From: Chryseobacterium gleum
GTDB taxonomy: Bacteria; Bacteroidota; Bacteroidia; Flavobacteriales; Flavobacteriaceae
Direction: 5' to 3'
DNA: 64,000 nucleotides
NCBI GenBank assembly: GCA_945897915.1
Contig: CAMDGB010000010.1
Span: 1-64,000, forward strand
Translations under genes and position numbers: made by a program
Shown: positions 18,113 through 26,021 of the stretch, piece by piece
Numbering within the stretch: position 1 is the first letter of the stretch
How the letters are laid out: every line of letters begins with the position of its first letter
The notes under the pieces: generated by a model
Databases searched by the model: none
What the model was told of the DNA's origin: nothing
What the model saw: only the letters and a program-made list of their open reading frames with translations

Positions 18113-18778
18113 TTACTGAATACTATTTAAAAACTGCTTTTCAATGTAAGCAATATCTTTTATTGTTTTTCTGGTCCAATCCAATCGTTTTTCTAAAACT
18201 TCTTCTTCGGTAAGTTGCCAATTTATTTCCGATTGCCGCATTCTATTTGTAATATCTTGAATTACCAACGCCGCTGAAACGGAAATATTTAAGCTTTCAG
18301 TAAAACCAACCATTGGAATTTTAATAAAACCATCTGCTTGACGCATTACTTCTTCAGAAAGTCCATCAATCTCAGTTCCAAAAAAAATAGCTGATTTTTT
18401 CGAAACATCAAATGTATCCAGCATACAAGAATCATTATGAGGTGTGGTTGCAATTATTTGATAACCTTTTGCTCTTAAACTCGCCATACAACTTTTCATA
18501 TCTTGATGTTGGTTAATGTCTACCCATTTTTCAGCGCCCATCGCAATTTGTTTATCAATTGCTTTTCCGTAACGTTGCTCTACAATATGTAAATTTTGAA
18601 TACCAAAAACCTCACAACTTCTCATTACAGCACTAGTATTATGTAGTTGATAAACATCTTCCATAGCAATAGTAAAATGATTGGTTCTATTCTTTAGTAC
18701 CTCTATAAATCTGTTTTTTCTGTTTTCAGACATGAAGTTTTCTAAATATTCTAATAAAGCGAGATTGTTTTTTGGCAT
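18113..18778 (-). CDS. trmH: TrmH-family tRNA/rRNA 2'-O-methyltransferase
   Basis: A 221-residue SPOUT-fold RNA methyltransferase, probably forming Gm18 in tRNA. The family motifs are present: NTSAVMRSCEVFG (motif 1), FFGTEIDGLSEE (motif 2) and the knotted SLNISVSAAL (motif 3). The frame can be extended nine codons upstream to a TTG at 18805, but the ATG at 18776-18778 is preferred. The C-terminal helix is like that of TrmH rather than RlmB, although the exact RNA target is inferred. Confidence 0.8.
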   Translation of the reverse strand: MPKNNLALLEYLENFMSENRKNRFIEVLKNRTNHFTIAMEDVYQLHNTSAVMRSCEVFGIQNLHIVEQRYGKAIDKQIAMGAEKWVDINQHQDMKSCMASLRAKGYQIIATTPHNDSCMLDTFDVSKKSAIFFGTEIDGLSEEVMRQADGFIKIPMVGFTESLNISVSAALVIQDITNRMRQSEINWQLTEEEVLEKRLDWTRKTIKDIAYIEKQFLNSIQ

Positions 18779-18921
18779 TTTTTTTAATTTATCGCAAAGT
18801 AACAAAAATTATACAAAAGAAAATGGTTGAATTGTCACCATCAATTTTTGAATTTATATTATTTTTAAATTAATTTTTCAAAAAACACTTAACTAATTTC
18901 GGAAAACACCTCACTAATTAC

Positions 18922-18929
18922 TAAATTTG
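18922..18929 (+). promoter_or_regulatory. -7 promoter box of purB
   Basis: TAAATTTG matches TAnnTTTG and lies 24 bases before the purB ATG at 18954. A weak TTTC at 18897-18900 would be the -33 element with a 21-base gap. The box overlaps a possible upstream TTG start, arguing against that start. Confidence 0.6.
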
Positions 18930-18953
18930 CACCTTTACAAACAACAAAACATC

Positions 18954-20297
18954 ATGCAATTAACCGAATTAAATGCCGTATCGCCAATTGATGGACGCTA
19001 CAGAGGTAAAACAAAATCGTTATCAGCTTATTTTTCGGAAGAAGCTTTAATCAAGTACAGAGTTTTAGTTGAAGTAGAATATTTTATATCTATGTGTGAT
19101 TATGATGTACCTCAATTACAAGGTGTAGATAAAAATGTGTATGGAAAATTGAGAAGCATTTATGAAAACTTTTCAACGGATGATGCGCTTTGGATTAAAG
19201 AAACAGAAAAAACTACCAACCACGATGTAAAAGCGGTTGAGTATTTCATAAAAAAGAAATTTGACGAATTTGGATTGGAAAAATTTAAAGAATTTATTCA
19301 CTTCGGATTAACGTCTCAGGATATTAATAATACTGCGATTCCGCTTTCTACAAAAGTAGCTTTTGAAAATGTGTATTTACCAAGTTTAATAGCAATTGTT
19401 CAGAAGTTAAAAGAACTTTCTGTAGAATGGGCAAATATTCCTTTATTGGCTCGTACTCACGGGCAACCTGCATCTCCAACACGTTTAGGAAAAGAAATTT
19501 TAGTTTTTGTAGAAAGAATAGAAGAGCAAATGCGTTTGTTGTTCAATGTGCCTTTTGCGGCTAAATTTGGAGGCGCAACTGGAAATTACAATGCGCACAA
19601 AGTAGCCTATCCTAACCACGATTGGAAAGCCTTCGGTTCGCAATTTGTTGAAGAAAATTTAGGATTACGCCATTCTTTTCCAACTACTCAAATTGAACAT
19701 TACGATCATTTTGCCGCGTTTTTCGATGCATTGAAGCGTATAAATACAATAATAATCGATTTAGATAGAGATATTTGGACCTACGTTTCTATGGATTATT
19801 TCAAGCAAAAAATTAAAGCTGGTGAAATAGGTTCTTCTGCTATGCCACATAAAGTAAACCCTATTGATTTTGAAAATTCAGAAGGAAATTTAGGAATTGC
19901 AAATGCTATTTTTGAACATTTATCTGCAAAATTACCACTTTCAAGATTACAACGTGATTTAACTGATAGTACCGTTTTACGTAATATTGGTGTGCCAATT
20001 GGACATACGCTTATTGCATTTGAAGCAACATTAAAAGGGTTGAATAAATTATTATTAAACGAAGTAAAATTCGCTGAAGATTTAGAGAAAAATTGGGCGG
20101 TTGTTGCAGAAGCAATTCAAACGATTTTACGAAGAGAAGGCTATCCAAATCCTTACGAAGCACTAAAAGATTTAACAAGAACGAATACAATTATCAATAA
20201 AGAATCAATACATGCGTTTATTGAGTCGTTGAACGTTTCTAACGATATTAAAACAGAATTAAAAGCGATTACGCCAAGTAATTATTTGGGAATATAA
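18954..20297 (+). CDS. purB: adenylosuccinate lyase
   Basis: A 447-residue fumarase-superfamily enzyme acting twice in purine synthesis: it splits SAICAR to AICAR and adenylosuccinate to AMP, releasing fumarate. The catalytic signature GSSAMPHKVNPIDFE lies near residues 293-307; the TSQDINNT and RTHGQPASPT motifs are also present. A longer reading from a TTG at 18927 is possible, but that codon sits in the promoter box, so the ATG at 18954 is used. With guaB nearby on the other strand, the area holds both branches to AMP and GMP. Confidence 0.94.
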   Translation: MQLTELNAVSPIDGRYRGKTKSLSAYFSEEALIKYRVLVEVEYFISMCDYDVPQLQGVDKNVYGKLRSIYENFSTDDALWIKETEKTTNHDVKAVEYFIKKKFDEFGLEKFKEFIHFGLTSQDINNTAIPLSTKVAFENVYLPSLIAIVQKLKELSVEWANIPLLARTHGQPASPTRLGKEILVFVERIEEQMRLLFNVPFAAKFGGATGNYNAHKVAYPNHDWKAFGSQFVEENLGLRHSFPTTQIEHYDHFAAFFDALKRINTIIIDLDRDIWTYVSMDYFKQKIKAGEIGSSAMPHKVNPIDFENSEGNLGIANAIFEHLSAKLPLSRLQRDLTDSTVLRNIGVPIGHTLIAFEATLKGLNKLLLNEVKFAEDLEKNWAVVAEAIQTILRREGYPNPYEALKDLTRTNTIINKESIHAFIESLNVSNDIKTELKAITPSNYLGI

Positions 20298-20327
20298 TGA
20301 TTGAATTAGTTTCAAGAAAATAAGTTT

Positions 20328-20356
20328 AAATCCTGCTTCATTTTAGTGGGATTTTT
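20328..20356 (+). terminator. terminator of purB
   Basis: A 9-bp stem with two G-T wobbles (AAATCCTGC / GTGGGATTT) and a nine-base loop is followed by a T run, about 30 bases after the purB stop and just before the convergent amt stop. Confidence 0.65.
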
Positions 20357-21669
20357 TATAAGAACTCACCATGTTGAGTAATATCTAAGCCTAATTCTTC
20401 CTTTTCAGTACTTACACGTAATGGCGTAATTTTATTTACTACATAAAACAAAAAGTACGACATTCCAAATGAAAAGGCAGATACAATTAGTAATACAATA
20501 ACATGGTTTATAAACAATTTGGTTTCACCAAAAAACAATCCTTGGTTTTCAATAGCCGGATTAATTGCTTTTGAAGCGAATACAGCTGTTAATAACATGC
20601 CAATCATTCCGCCAACACCATGGCATCCAAAAACATCTAAAGCATCGTCAATTTTACCTTTTGGAAAATTAATAACCACAATATTACTGATAATACTACT
20701 TACAATTCCAATAAAAATTGCATGTGGCATGCTCACATATCCTGCAGCCGGAGTTATAGCTACTAAGCCAACAACAGCCCCTATACATGCTCCCTTAGCT
20801 GAAATTTTATGTCCAAGAATTTTATCCCAAAACACCCAAGCCATTGAGGCAGCAGCAGCAGCAATGGTTGTAGTAGATAAAGCCTGAACAGCCAATCCGT
20901 TTGCACCTAGTGCAGAGCCAGCATTAAACCCAAACCATCCAAACCATAATAAACCAGTTCCTAGTAAAACATATGTAATTCGGGCCGGACTTGTTTTTTG
21001 ATTTTTTCTTTTACCCAAAAATATCGCTCCAGCCAGTGCAGCCCATCCTGCACTCATATGTACCACTATTCCTCCTGCAAAATCTAAAATTCCCATTTTA
21101 AAGAAAATTCCATTTGGATGCCAAGTACAATGTGCTAAAGGTGTATAAATAAAAATAATGAATAAAACCATAAACAATAAATACGCCCAAAAACTAATTC
21201 TCTCTGCAAATGCTCCCGTGATTAATGCTGGTGTAATGATTGCAAACTTTGCTTGAAAAAGCGCAAATAAAAGTAATGGAATTGTAGGCGCTAATTCCCA
21301 AGAAGAATTAATGCCAACATTATTGAAAAAAATATTTTGGGAAGGATTACCAATTATTCCGTAAATAGACTCTCCAAATGATAAACCAAAACCAATTATT
21401 ACCCAAAGTATACTGACAATAACCATAGCCATAAAACTTTGAAGCATGGTGCTAATTACGTTTTTCTTGCCTACCATGCCGCCATAGAAAAACCCTAAAC
21501 CAGGTGTCATTAGTAAAACTAAAGCCGATGCCACAATCATCCAAGCGGTATCTCCTGTGTCAAATTTTGGAGTATTAAAAGTGGTTCCTTGAGAAGTATT
21601 ATTATTAATGAATAATGTTGTGATTAATAATAGTAATAATATTGCCGCTAAAAAATATTTTCTTATCAT
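20356..21669 (-). CDS. amt: ammonium transporter
   Basis: A 437-residue Amt/Mep family channel that moves ammonium across the inner membrane. A signal-peptide-like first helix is followed by about eleven membrane segments. Recognisable stretches include PGLGFFYGGMVG, FAIITPALITGAFAER, FAGGIVVHMSAGWAAL with the first twin-His histidine, and FGCHGVGGMIGML with the second. The C-terminal tail is present, ending in Gly-Glu-Phe-Leu, so PII-type regulation is possible, but no glnB/glnK gene adjoins it. It is a single-gene unit. Confidence 0.92.
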   Translation of the reverse strand: MIRKYFLAAILLLLLITTLFINNNTSQGTTFNTPKFDTGDTAWMIVASALVLLMTPGLGFFYGGMVGKKNVISTMLQSFMAMVIVSILWVIIGFGLSFGESIYGIIGNPSQNIFFNNVGINSSWELAPTIPLLLFALFQAKFAIITPALITGAFAERISFWAYLLFMVLFIIFIYTPLAHCTWHPNGIFFKMGILDFAGGIVVHMSAGWAALAGAIFLGKRKNQKTSPARITYVLLGTGLLWFGWFGFNAGSALGANGLAVQALSTTTIAAAAASMAWVFWDKILGHKISAKGACIGAVVGLVAITPAAGYVSMPHAIFIGIVSSIISNIVVINFPKGKIDDALDVFGCHGVGGMIGMLLTAVFASKAINPAIENQGLFFGETKLFINHVIVLLIVSAFSFGMSYFLFYVVNKITPLRVSTEKEELGLDITQHGEFL

Positions 21670-21871
21670 GTGATTTCATTTCAAATAGGTTATAAAATTA
21701 AGATACACAATTTTAAAACACAACTTTTAATTTTTTTTTATCGAATTATTAAACGGAGTTTCTAATTCCTATAAATTAATAATTTTTAATTAAAAAAATG
21801 AGAATAGTTACTATTTTTTAAAGGGACTATTTTTAATTTTTCTATGTTACTGGTAGTTCTATAAGCACAAA

Positions 21872-21903
21872 AAAAACCATTCCGGTAAATTGGAATGGTT
21901 TTA
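21872..21903 (-). terminator. terminator of guaB
   Basis: A perfect 10-bp stem AAACCATTCC (21874-21883) / GGAATGGTTT (21892-21901) with an eight-base loop is followed on the minus strand by a run of T. It lies about 55 bases after the guaB stop. Confidence 0.8.
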
Positions 21904-21911
21904 CTACTTTT

Positions 21912-21944
21912 AGACCTGATAGGTTTAAAAACCTGTCAGGTCTA
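21912..21944. repeat. REP-like palindrome (AGACCTG...CAGGTCT)
   Basis: A near-perfect inverted repeat: AGACCTGATAGGTTT pairs with AAACCTGTCAGGTCT with a single T-G mismatch and a short loop. There is no T run directly after it, and a separate terminator stands next to it, so it is more like a dispersed palindromic repeat than a terminator. From memory, AACCTGTCAGGT words recur in Flavobacterium intergenic DNA. Confidence 0.6.
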
Positions 21945-21955
21945 TATATTAAATG

Positions 21956-23428
21956 CTATCTCGAATAATTCGGAGCTTCTTTAGTTATTGTAACATTATG
22001 TGGGTGACTTTCACTTATTCCGCTTGAGGTTAATCGAACAAATCGACTAGTGGCTTGTAAAGTTTCTATGTTTTTAGCACCACAATAACCCATTCCGGCA
22101 CGAAGACCGCCAATAAATTGTTGCATACTTTCGTTTAATTCTCCTTTATAAGGAACACGACCTACAATACCTTCTGGGACTAATTTTTTAACATCATCTT
22201 CGACATCTTGGAAATACCTGTCTTTTGAACCTTCCTCCATAGCTTCTACTGAACCCATTCCTCTGTATGATTTGAATTTTCTTCCTTCAAAAATAATAGT
22301 TTCTCCCGGAGATTCTTTAGTTCCTGCCAACATCGAACCTAACATTACACATGAAGCACCAGCAGCCAAAGCTTTTGGGATATCTCCAGTATATCGAACA
22401 CCTCCGTCAGCAATTACTGGAATTCCAGTTCCTTCTAATGCGGCAGCCACTTCTAAAACGGCAGAAAATTGAGGAAAACCAACACCAGCTACTATACGAG
22501 TCGTACAAATAGAACCAGGTCCGATTCCAACTTTTACAGCATCAGCGCCATTTTCTACTAGATATAATGCAGCTTCTGGCGTAGCAATGTTTCCAACAAC
22601 TACATCTAATTCAGGGAATTTGTTTTTTACTTGTTTTAATACATCAACCACCCCTTTTGTATGTCCGTGTGCCGTGTCAATAATAACAGCATCTACACCC
22701 GCTTTGACCAAGGCTTCTGCTCTTTCAAGCATATCAGATGTAACGCCTAAAGCAGCAGCCACTCGTAAGCGACCATATTTGTCTTTATTTGCGTTTGGTT
22801 TTTGGGTAAGTTTTGTAATATCTCTAAAAGTAATTAATCCAATTAATTTAAAATTTTCATCAACAACTGGTAATTTTTCAATTTTACTTTCTTGAAGAAT
22901 TTCTTCTGCTGCAGCTAAAGTTGTTCCTTTTCCAGCAGTAACTAAATTTTCAGAAGTCATGACTTCTGTTATGGCACGAATATTTTCTTTTTCAAATCGC
23001 AAATCTCTATTAGTTACAATTCCTTTCAAAATACCCTTTTCATCTACTACCGGAATACCGCCAATGCCAAATTCTCTCATCGCATTTTTGGCATCACCTA
23101 CATTTGCTGTTAAAGGTAATGTTACAGGATCTAAAATCATTCCGCTTTCTGCACGTTTCACTTTTCTTACTTCTGCAGCTTGTTGCGCAATAGTCATATT
23201 TTTGTGTAATACGCCTATGCCGCCTTCTTGCGCCATAGCAATAGCCATCGCACTTTCTGTAACTGTATCCATTGCAGCGGAAACAATTGGTGTATTTAAG
23301 GTAATGTTTTTACTAAATTTCGATTGAATAGAAACTTCTCTTGGAAGTATTTCTGAGTAATTTGGAATTAAAAGAACATCGTCATACGTAAGTCCTTCTC
23401 CTATAATTTTTGTAGTGTGTGCTTTCAT
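21956..23428 (-). CDS. guaB: IMP dehydrogenase
   Basis: A 490-residue enzyme that oxidises IMP to XMP with NAD, the committed step to GMP. The TIM-barrel catalytic domain is interrupted by a pair of CBS domains (about residues 95-215), as usual. The catalytic loop [11 protein letters not shown] carries the nucleophile near Cys308, and the flap has the GRVPYKG and Arg residues of the family. A TATATTTG box lies upstream on the minus strand near 23450. The gene ends at the hairpin at 21872-21903. Confidence 0.95.
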   Translation of the reverse strand: MKAHTTKIIGEGLTYDDVLLIPNYSEILPREVSIQSKFSKNITLNTPIVSAAMDTVTESAMAIAMAQEGGIGVLHKNMTIAQQAAEVRKVKRAESGMILDPVTLPLTANVGDAKNAMREFGIGGIPVVDEKGILKGIVTNRDLRFEKENIRAITEVMTSENLVTAGKGTTLAAAEEILQESKIEKLPVVDENFKLIGLITFRDITKLTQKPNANKDKYGRLRVAAALGVTSDMLERAEALVKAGVDAVIIDTAHGHTKGVVDVLKQVKNKFPELDVVVGNIATPEAALYLVENGADAVKVGIGPGSICTTRIVAGVGFPQFSAVLEVAAALEGTGIPVIADGGVRYTGDIPKALAAGASCVMLGSMLAGTKESPGETIIFEGRKFKSYRGMGSVEAMEEGSKDRYFQDVEDDVKKLVPEGIVGRVPYKGELNESMQQFIGGLRAGMGYCGAKNIETLQATSRFVRLTSSGISESHPHNVTITKEAPNYSR

Positions 23429-23540
23429 GCTGCAATTGAAGTTAAATTGCGTGCAAATATAAGAAAAAGTTAGTTGTAAATCATAATTTATTTCAAAAAC
23501 AATTACATTTTTCTATTTAATCAATGATATAAGTTTATTT

Positions 23541-24404
23541 TTAATGAAACGCTCCAAACAATTTTGTAGCTTCGTTATAAGCACTTTCAAAACTCATTGG
23601 ACTGGTGTTGGTGTTTTCTTTTTTGGTGGTAAAATAGGATAATAACTTTTCGGTTGGCATGTTCCCGGTTAAGTCGTCTTTAGCCATTGGACATCCGCCA
23701 AATCCTTGAATAGCGCCATCATATCTTCGGCAACCTGCTTCGTATGCCGCATCTATTTTTTCAAACCATTTGTCTTGCGTGGTATGTAAATGGGCTCCAA
23801 ATTCAATATTTGGATATCTAGGTATTAAATTACGAAATAAATAATCAATAACTTCAGGTGTAGAAGAGCCAATTGTATCGGAAAGCGATAAAATTTTTAC
23901 GCCCATTTTAGCTAATTTTTCTGTCCAGTTACCTACAATTTCAACGTTATACGGATCGCCATAAGGATTTCCAAACCCCATAGAAATATAAGTCACAACT
24001 TCTTTGTTAGATTTGTCAGCAATTTCAAGTATTTCTTGCAAAGTTATTAAGCTTTCAGAGATGGTTTTGTGCGTATTACGCATTTGAAAATTTTCAGAAA
24101 TAGAAAACGGAAAACCGAGATATTGTATTGCTTTATGTTTTGATGCTGTTTCTGCCCCTAGAGTATTGGCAACAATGGATAATAATTTACTTTGTGTTTG
24201 CGATAAATCCAATCGTTCCAATACTTCAGCGGTGTCTTGCATTTGCGGGATGGCTTTTGGAGACACAAAACTCCCGAAGTCTAGCGTATCAAATCCTACT
24301 CGCAATAAAGATTGAATATATTGTACTTTTTTTTCGGTAGGAATAAACATTTTAATGCCTTGCATGGCATCGCGTGGACATTCGATAATTTTTATTACTT
24401 TCAT
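23541..24404 (-). CDS. hydroxymethylglutaryl-CoA lyase-like enzyme
   Basis: A 287-residue DRE-TIM metallolyase. In this family HMG-CoA lyase splits HMG-CoA to acetyl-CoA and acetoacetate, often in leucine breakdown. The N-terminal metal/catalytic motif reads ECPRDAMQG near residues 8-16 (the usual form is PRDGLQ), the metal-binding HLH is near 206-208 in GAHLHTT, and GFGGCPMAKDDLTGN near residues 240-254 matches the catalytic-Cys loop of HMG-CoA lyase. Catalytic residues look intact, but the first motif is atypical, so a related acyl-CoA lyase is possible. A leucine dehydrogenase and an acyl-CoA dehydrogenase elsewhere in the window fit leucine use. Confidence 0.8.
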   Translation of the reverse strand: MKVIKIIECPRDAMQGIKMFIPTEKKVQYIQSLLRVGFDTLDFGSFVSPKAIPQMQDTAEVLERLDLSQTQSKLLSIVANTLGAETASKHKAIQYLGFPFSISENFQMRNTHKTISESLITLQEILEIADKSNKEVVTYISMGFGNPYGDPYNVEIVGNWTEKLAKMGVKILSLSDTIGSSTPEVIDYLFRNLIPRYPNIEFGAHLHTTQDKWFEKIDAAYEAGCRRYDGAIQGFGGCPMAKDDLTGNMPTEKLLSYFTTKKENTNTSPMSFESAYNEATKLFGAFH

Positions 24405-24515
24405 AAGAAAGTCAAAGATAAGTAAAACTTTATTTTTTACAAATATGTTTTTAATGCAATGAAGCTAAACGTTTGAAGTGTTAAAAAAAAATTATTAAAA
24501 ACGTTTTTTTATTTA

Positions 24516-24523
24516 TACTTTTG
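24516..24523 (+). promoter_or_regulatory. -7 promoter box of the oxoamine synthase gene
   Basis: TACTTTTG matches TAnnTTTG and lies 23 bases before the ATG. No clear -33 TTTG is found at the usual distance. Confidence 0.5.
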
Positions 24524-24546
24524 CACCACAAATTAAGTATTAAATT

Positions 24547-25803
24547 ATGGTTAAAGATTTATTTGAAAGAATACAGCAAAATAAAGGACCTTTAGGGAAA
24601 TGGGCTTCACAAGCAGAAGGTTATTTCGTATTTCCAAAGTTGGAAGGTGAATTGGGTCCAAGAATGCAATTTCAAGGTAAAAATATATTAAACTGGAGTT
24701 TGAATGACTATTTAGGTTTAGCCAATCATCCAGAAGTTCGTAAAGCAGATACTGAAGCAGCAGCTCAATATGGTGCGGCATACCCTATGGGCGCTCGTAT
24801 GATGAGTGGACACACCAAGTATCACGAACAATTAGAAGAAGAATTAGCAGCTTTCGTGATGAAAGAATCAGCTTATTTATTGAATTTTGGTTACCAAGGG
24901 ATTTTATCTACAATTGATGCTTTGGTTAATAGAAATGATGTTATTGTTTATGATGTAGATGCTCATGCATGTATTATTGACGGAGTTCGTTTACACAGTG
25001 GAAAACGCTTTACTTACAAGCACAATGACATTGAAAGTATGGAGAAAAACTTACAACGTGCTACAAAATTAGCTACCGAAACTGGTGGTGGTATTTTGTT
25101 TATTACGGAAGGTGTTTTTGGAATGCGAGGACAACAAGGTAAGTTAAAAGAAATTGTAGAAATGAAGAAAAAATACAATTTCCGTTTGTTAGTTGATGAC
25201 GCGCATGGTTTTGGTACGCTAGGTAAAACAGGTGCTGGAGCGGGAGAGGAGCAAGGTTGTCAAGACGGAATTGATGTGTATTTTTCAACTTTTGCCAAAT
25301 CAATGGCAAATATCGGTGCTTTTGTGGCTGCTGATAAAGATATTATTGATTATTTAAAATATAATTTACGTTCGCAAATGTTTGCTAAAGCATTGCCGAT
25401 GATTCAAACAATTGGTTCGTTGAAACGTTTGGAATTATTACGTAATTCATCTGAAATTAAAGATAAATTATGGGTAAATGTTAATGCGTTACAAAATGGT
25501 TTAAAAGAAAAAGGATTCAATATTGGCGATACAAACACTTGTATTACGCCAGTTTACTTAGAAGGTTCTATTCCAGAAGCTATGATTATGGTAAATGATT
25601 TAAGAGAAAACTACAGTATTTTCTTATCTATAGTAGTATATCCGGTTATTCCTAAAGGGATGATTTTGTTAAGAATGATTCCAACCACAACGCATACTTT
25701 AGAAGATATTGATGAAACGTTAACCGCTTTTGAAGCCATACGTGAAAAATTGGAAAACGGCACTTACAAAAAAATTGCCGAATCAACAATTACCGATAAA
25801 TAG
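24547..25803 (+). CDS. alpha-oxoamine synthase (serine palmitoyltransferase / cysteate acyltransferase type)
   Basis: A 418-residue PLP enzyme of the alpha-oxoamine synthase family, which joins an acyl-CoA or acyl-ACP to an amino acid with loss of CO2. The PLP lysine is Lys251 in STFAKSMAN, and VDDAHGFGTLG near residue 216 holds the PLP Asp and the His stacking residue. The family includes serine palmitoyltransferase, 2-amino-3-ketobutyrate CoA ligase and KAPF synthase (BioF). No bio genes adjoin it, and no threonine dehydrogenase is seen. In Bacteroidota the close relatives make sphingoid bases or capnine, the sulfonolipid base tied to gliding. The substrate (serine or cysteate) cannot be read here. 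Confidence 0.82.
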   Translation: MVKDLFERIQQNKGPLGKWASQAEGYFVFPKLEGELGPRMQFQGKNILNWSLNDYLGLANHPEVRKADTEAAAQYGAAYPMGARMMSGHTKYHEQLEEELAAFVMKESAYLLNFGYQGILSTIDALVNRNDVIVYDVDAHACIIDGVRLHSGKRFTYKHNDIESMEKNLQRATKLATETGGGILFITEGVFGMRGQQGKLKEIVEMKKKYNFRLLVDDAHGFGTLGKTGAGAGEEQGCQDGIDVYFSTFAKSMANIGAFVAADKDIIDYLKYNLRSQMFAKALPMIQTIGSLKRLELLRNSSEIKDKLWVNVNALQNGLKEKGFNIGDTNTCITPVYLEGSIPEAMIMVNDLRENYSIFLSIVVYPVIPKGMILLRMIPTTTHTLEDIDETLTAFEAIREKLENGTYKKIAESTITDK

Positions 25804-25824
25804 AAAATAATATTTCTAAAATTT

Positions 25825-25855
25825 AAAAAGCGTTGATTGATTTTGGCGCTTTTTT
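25825..25855 (+). terminator. terminator of the oxoamine synthase gene
   Basis: An AAAAAGCG / CGCTTTTT stem with a 14-base loop and a trailing T run lies 22 bases after the stop. The loop is long and the stem modest. Confidence 0.6.
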
Positions 25856-25955
25856 TATTCTTCTTATTTTGAGTCACTTAAAAGTGCAAAAAGGATAAAT
25901 TTATTGTAATGTTGATCAAATATTAATAAAAAATGAATTTTAGGCACAAATAAAA

Positions 25956-25986
25956 TTGTTTTATCCTTTATGAAATGATATATTTG
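25956..25986 (+). promoter_or_regulatory. Bacteroidota-type promoter of secDF
   Basis: TTG at 25956-25958 and TATATTTG at 25979-25986 are separated by 20 bases, matching the -33/-7 pattern. The secDF ATG lies 36 bases further on. Confidence 0.75.
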
Positions 25987-26021
25987 TCCGTTTTTAAAGA
26001 AAATAACTTAAATAAACTATA

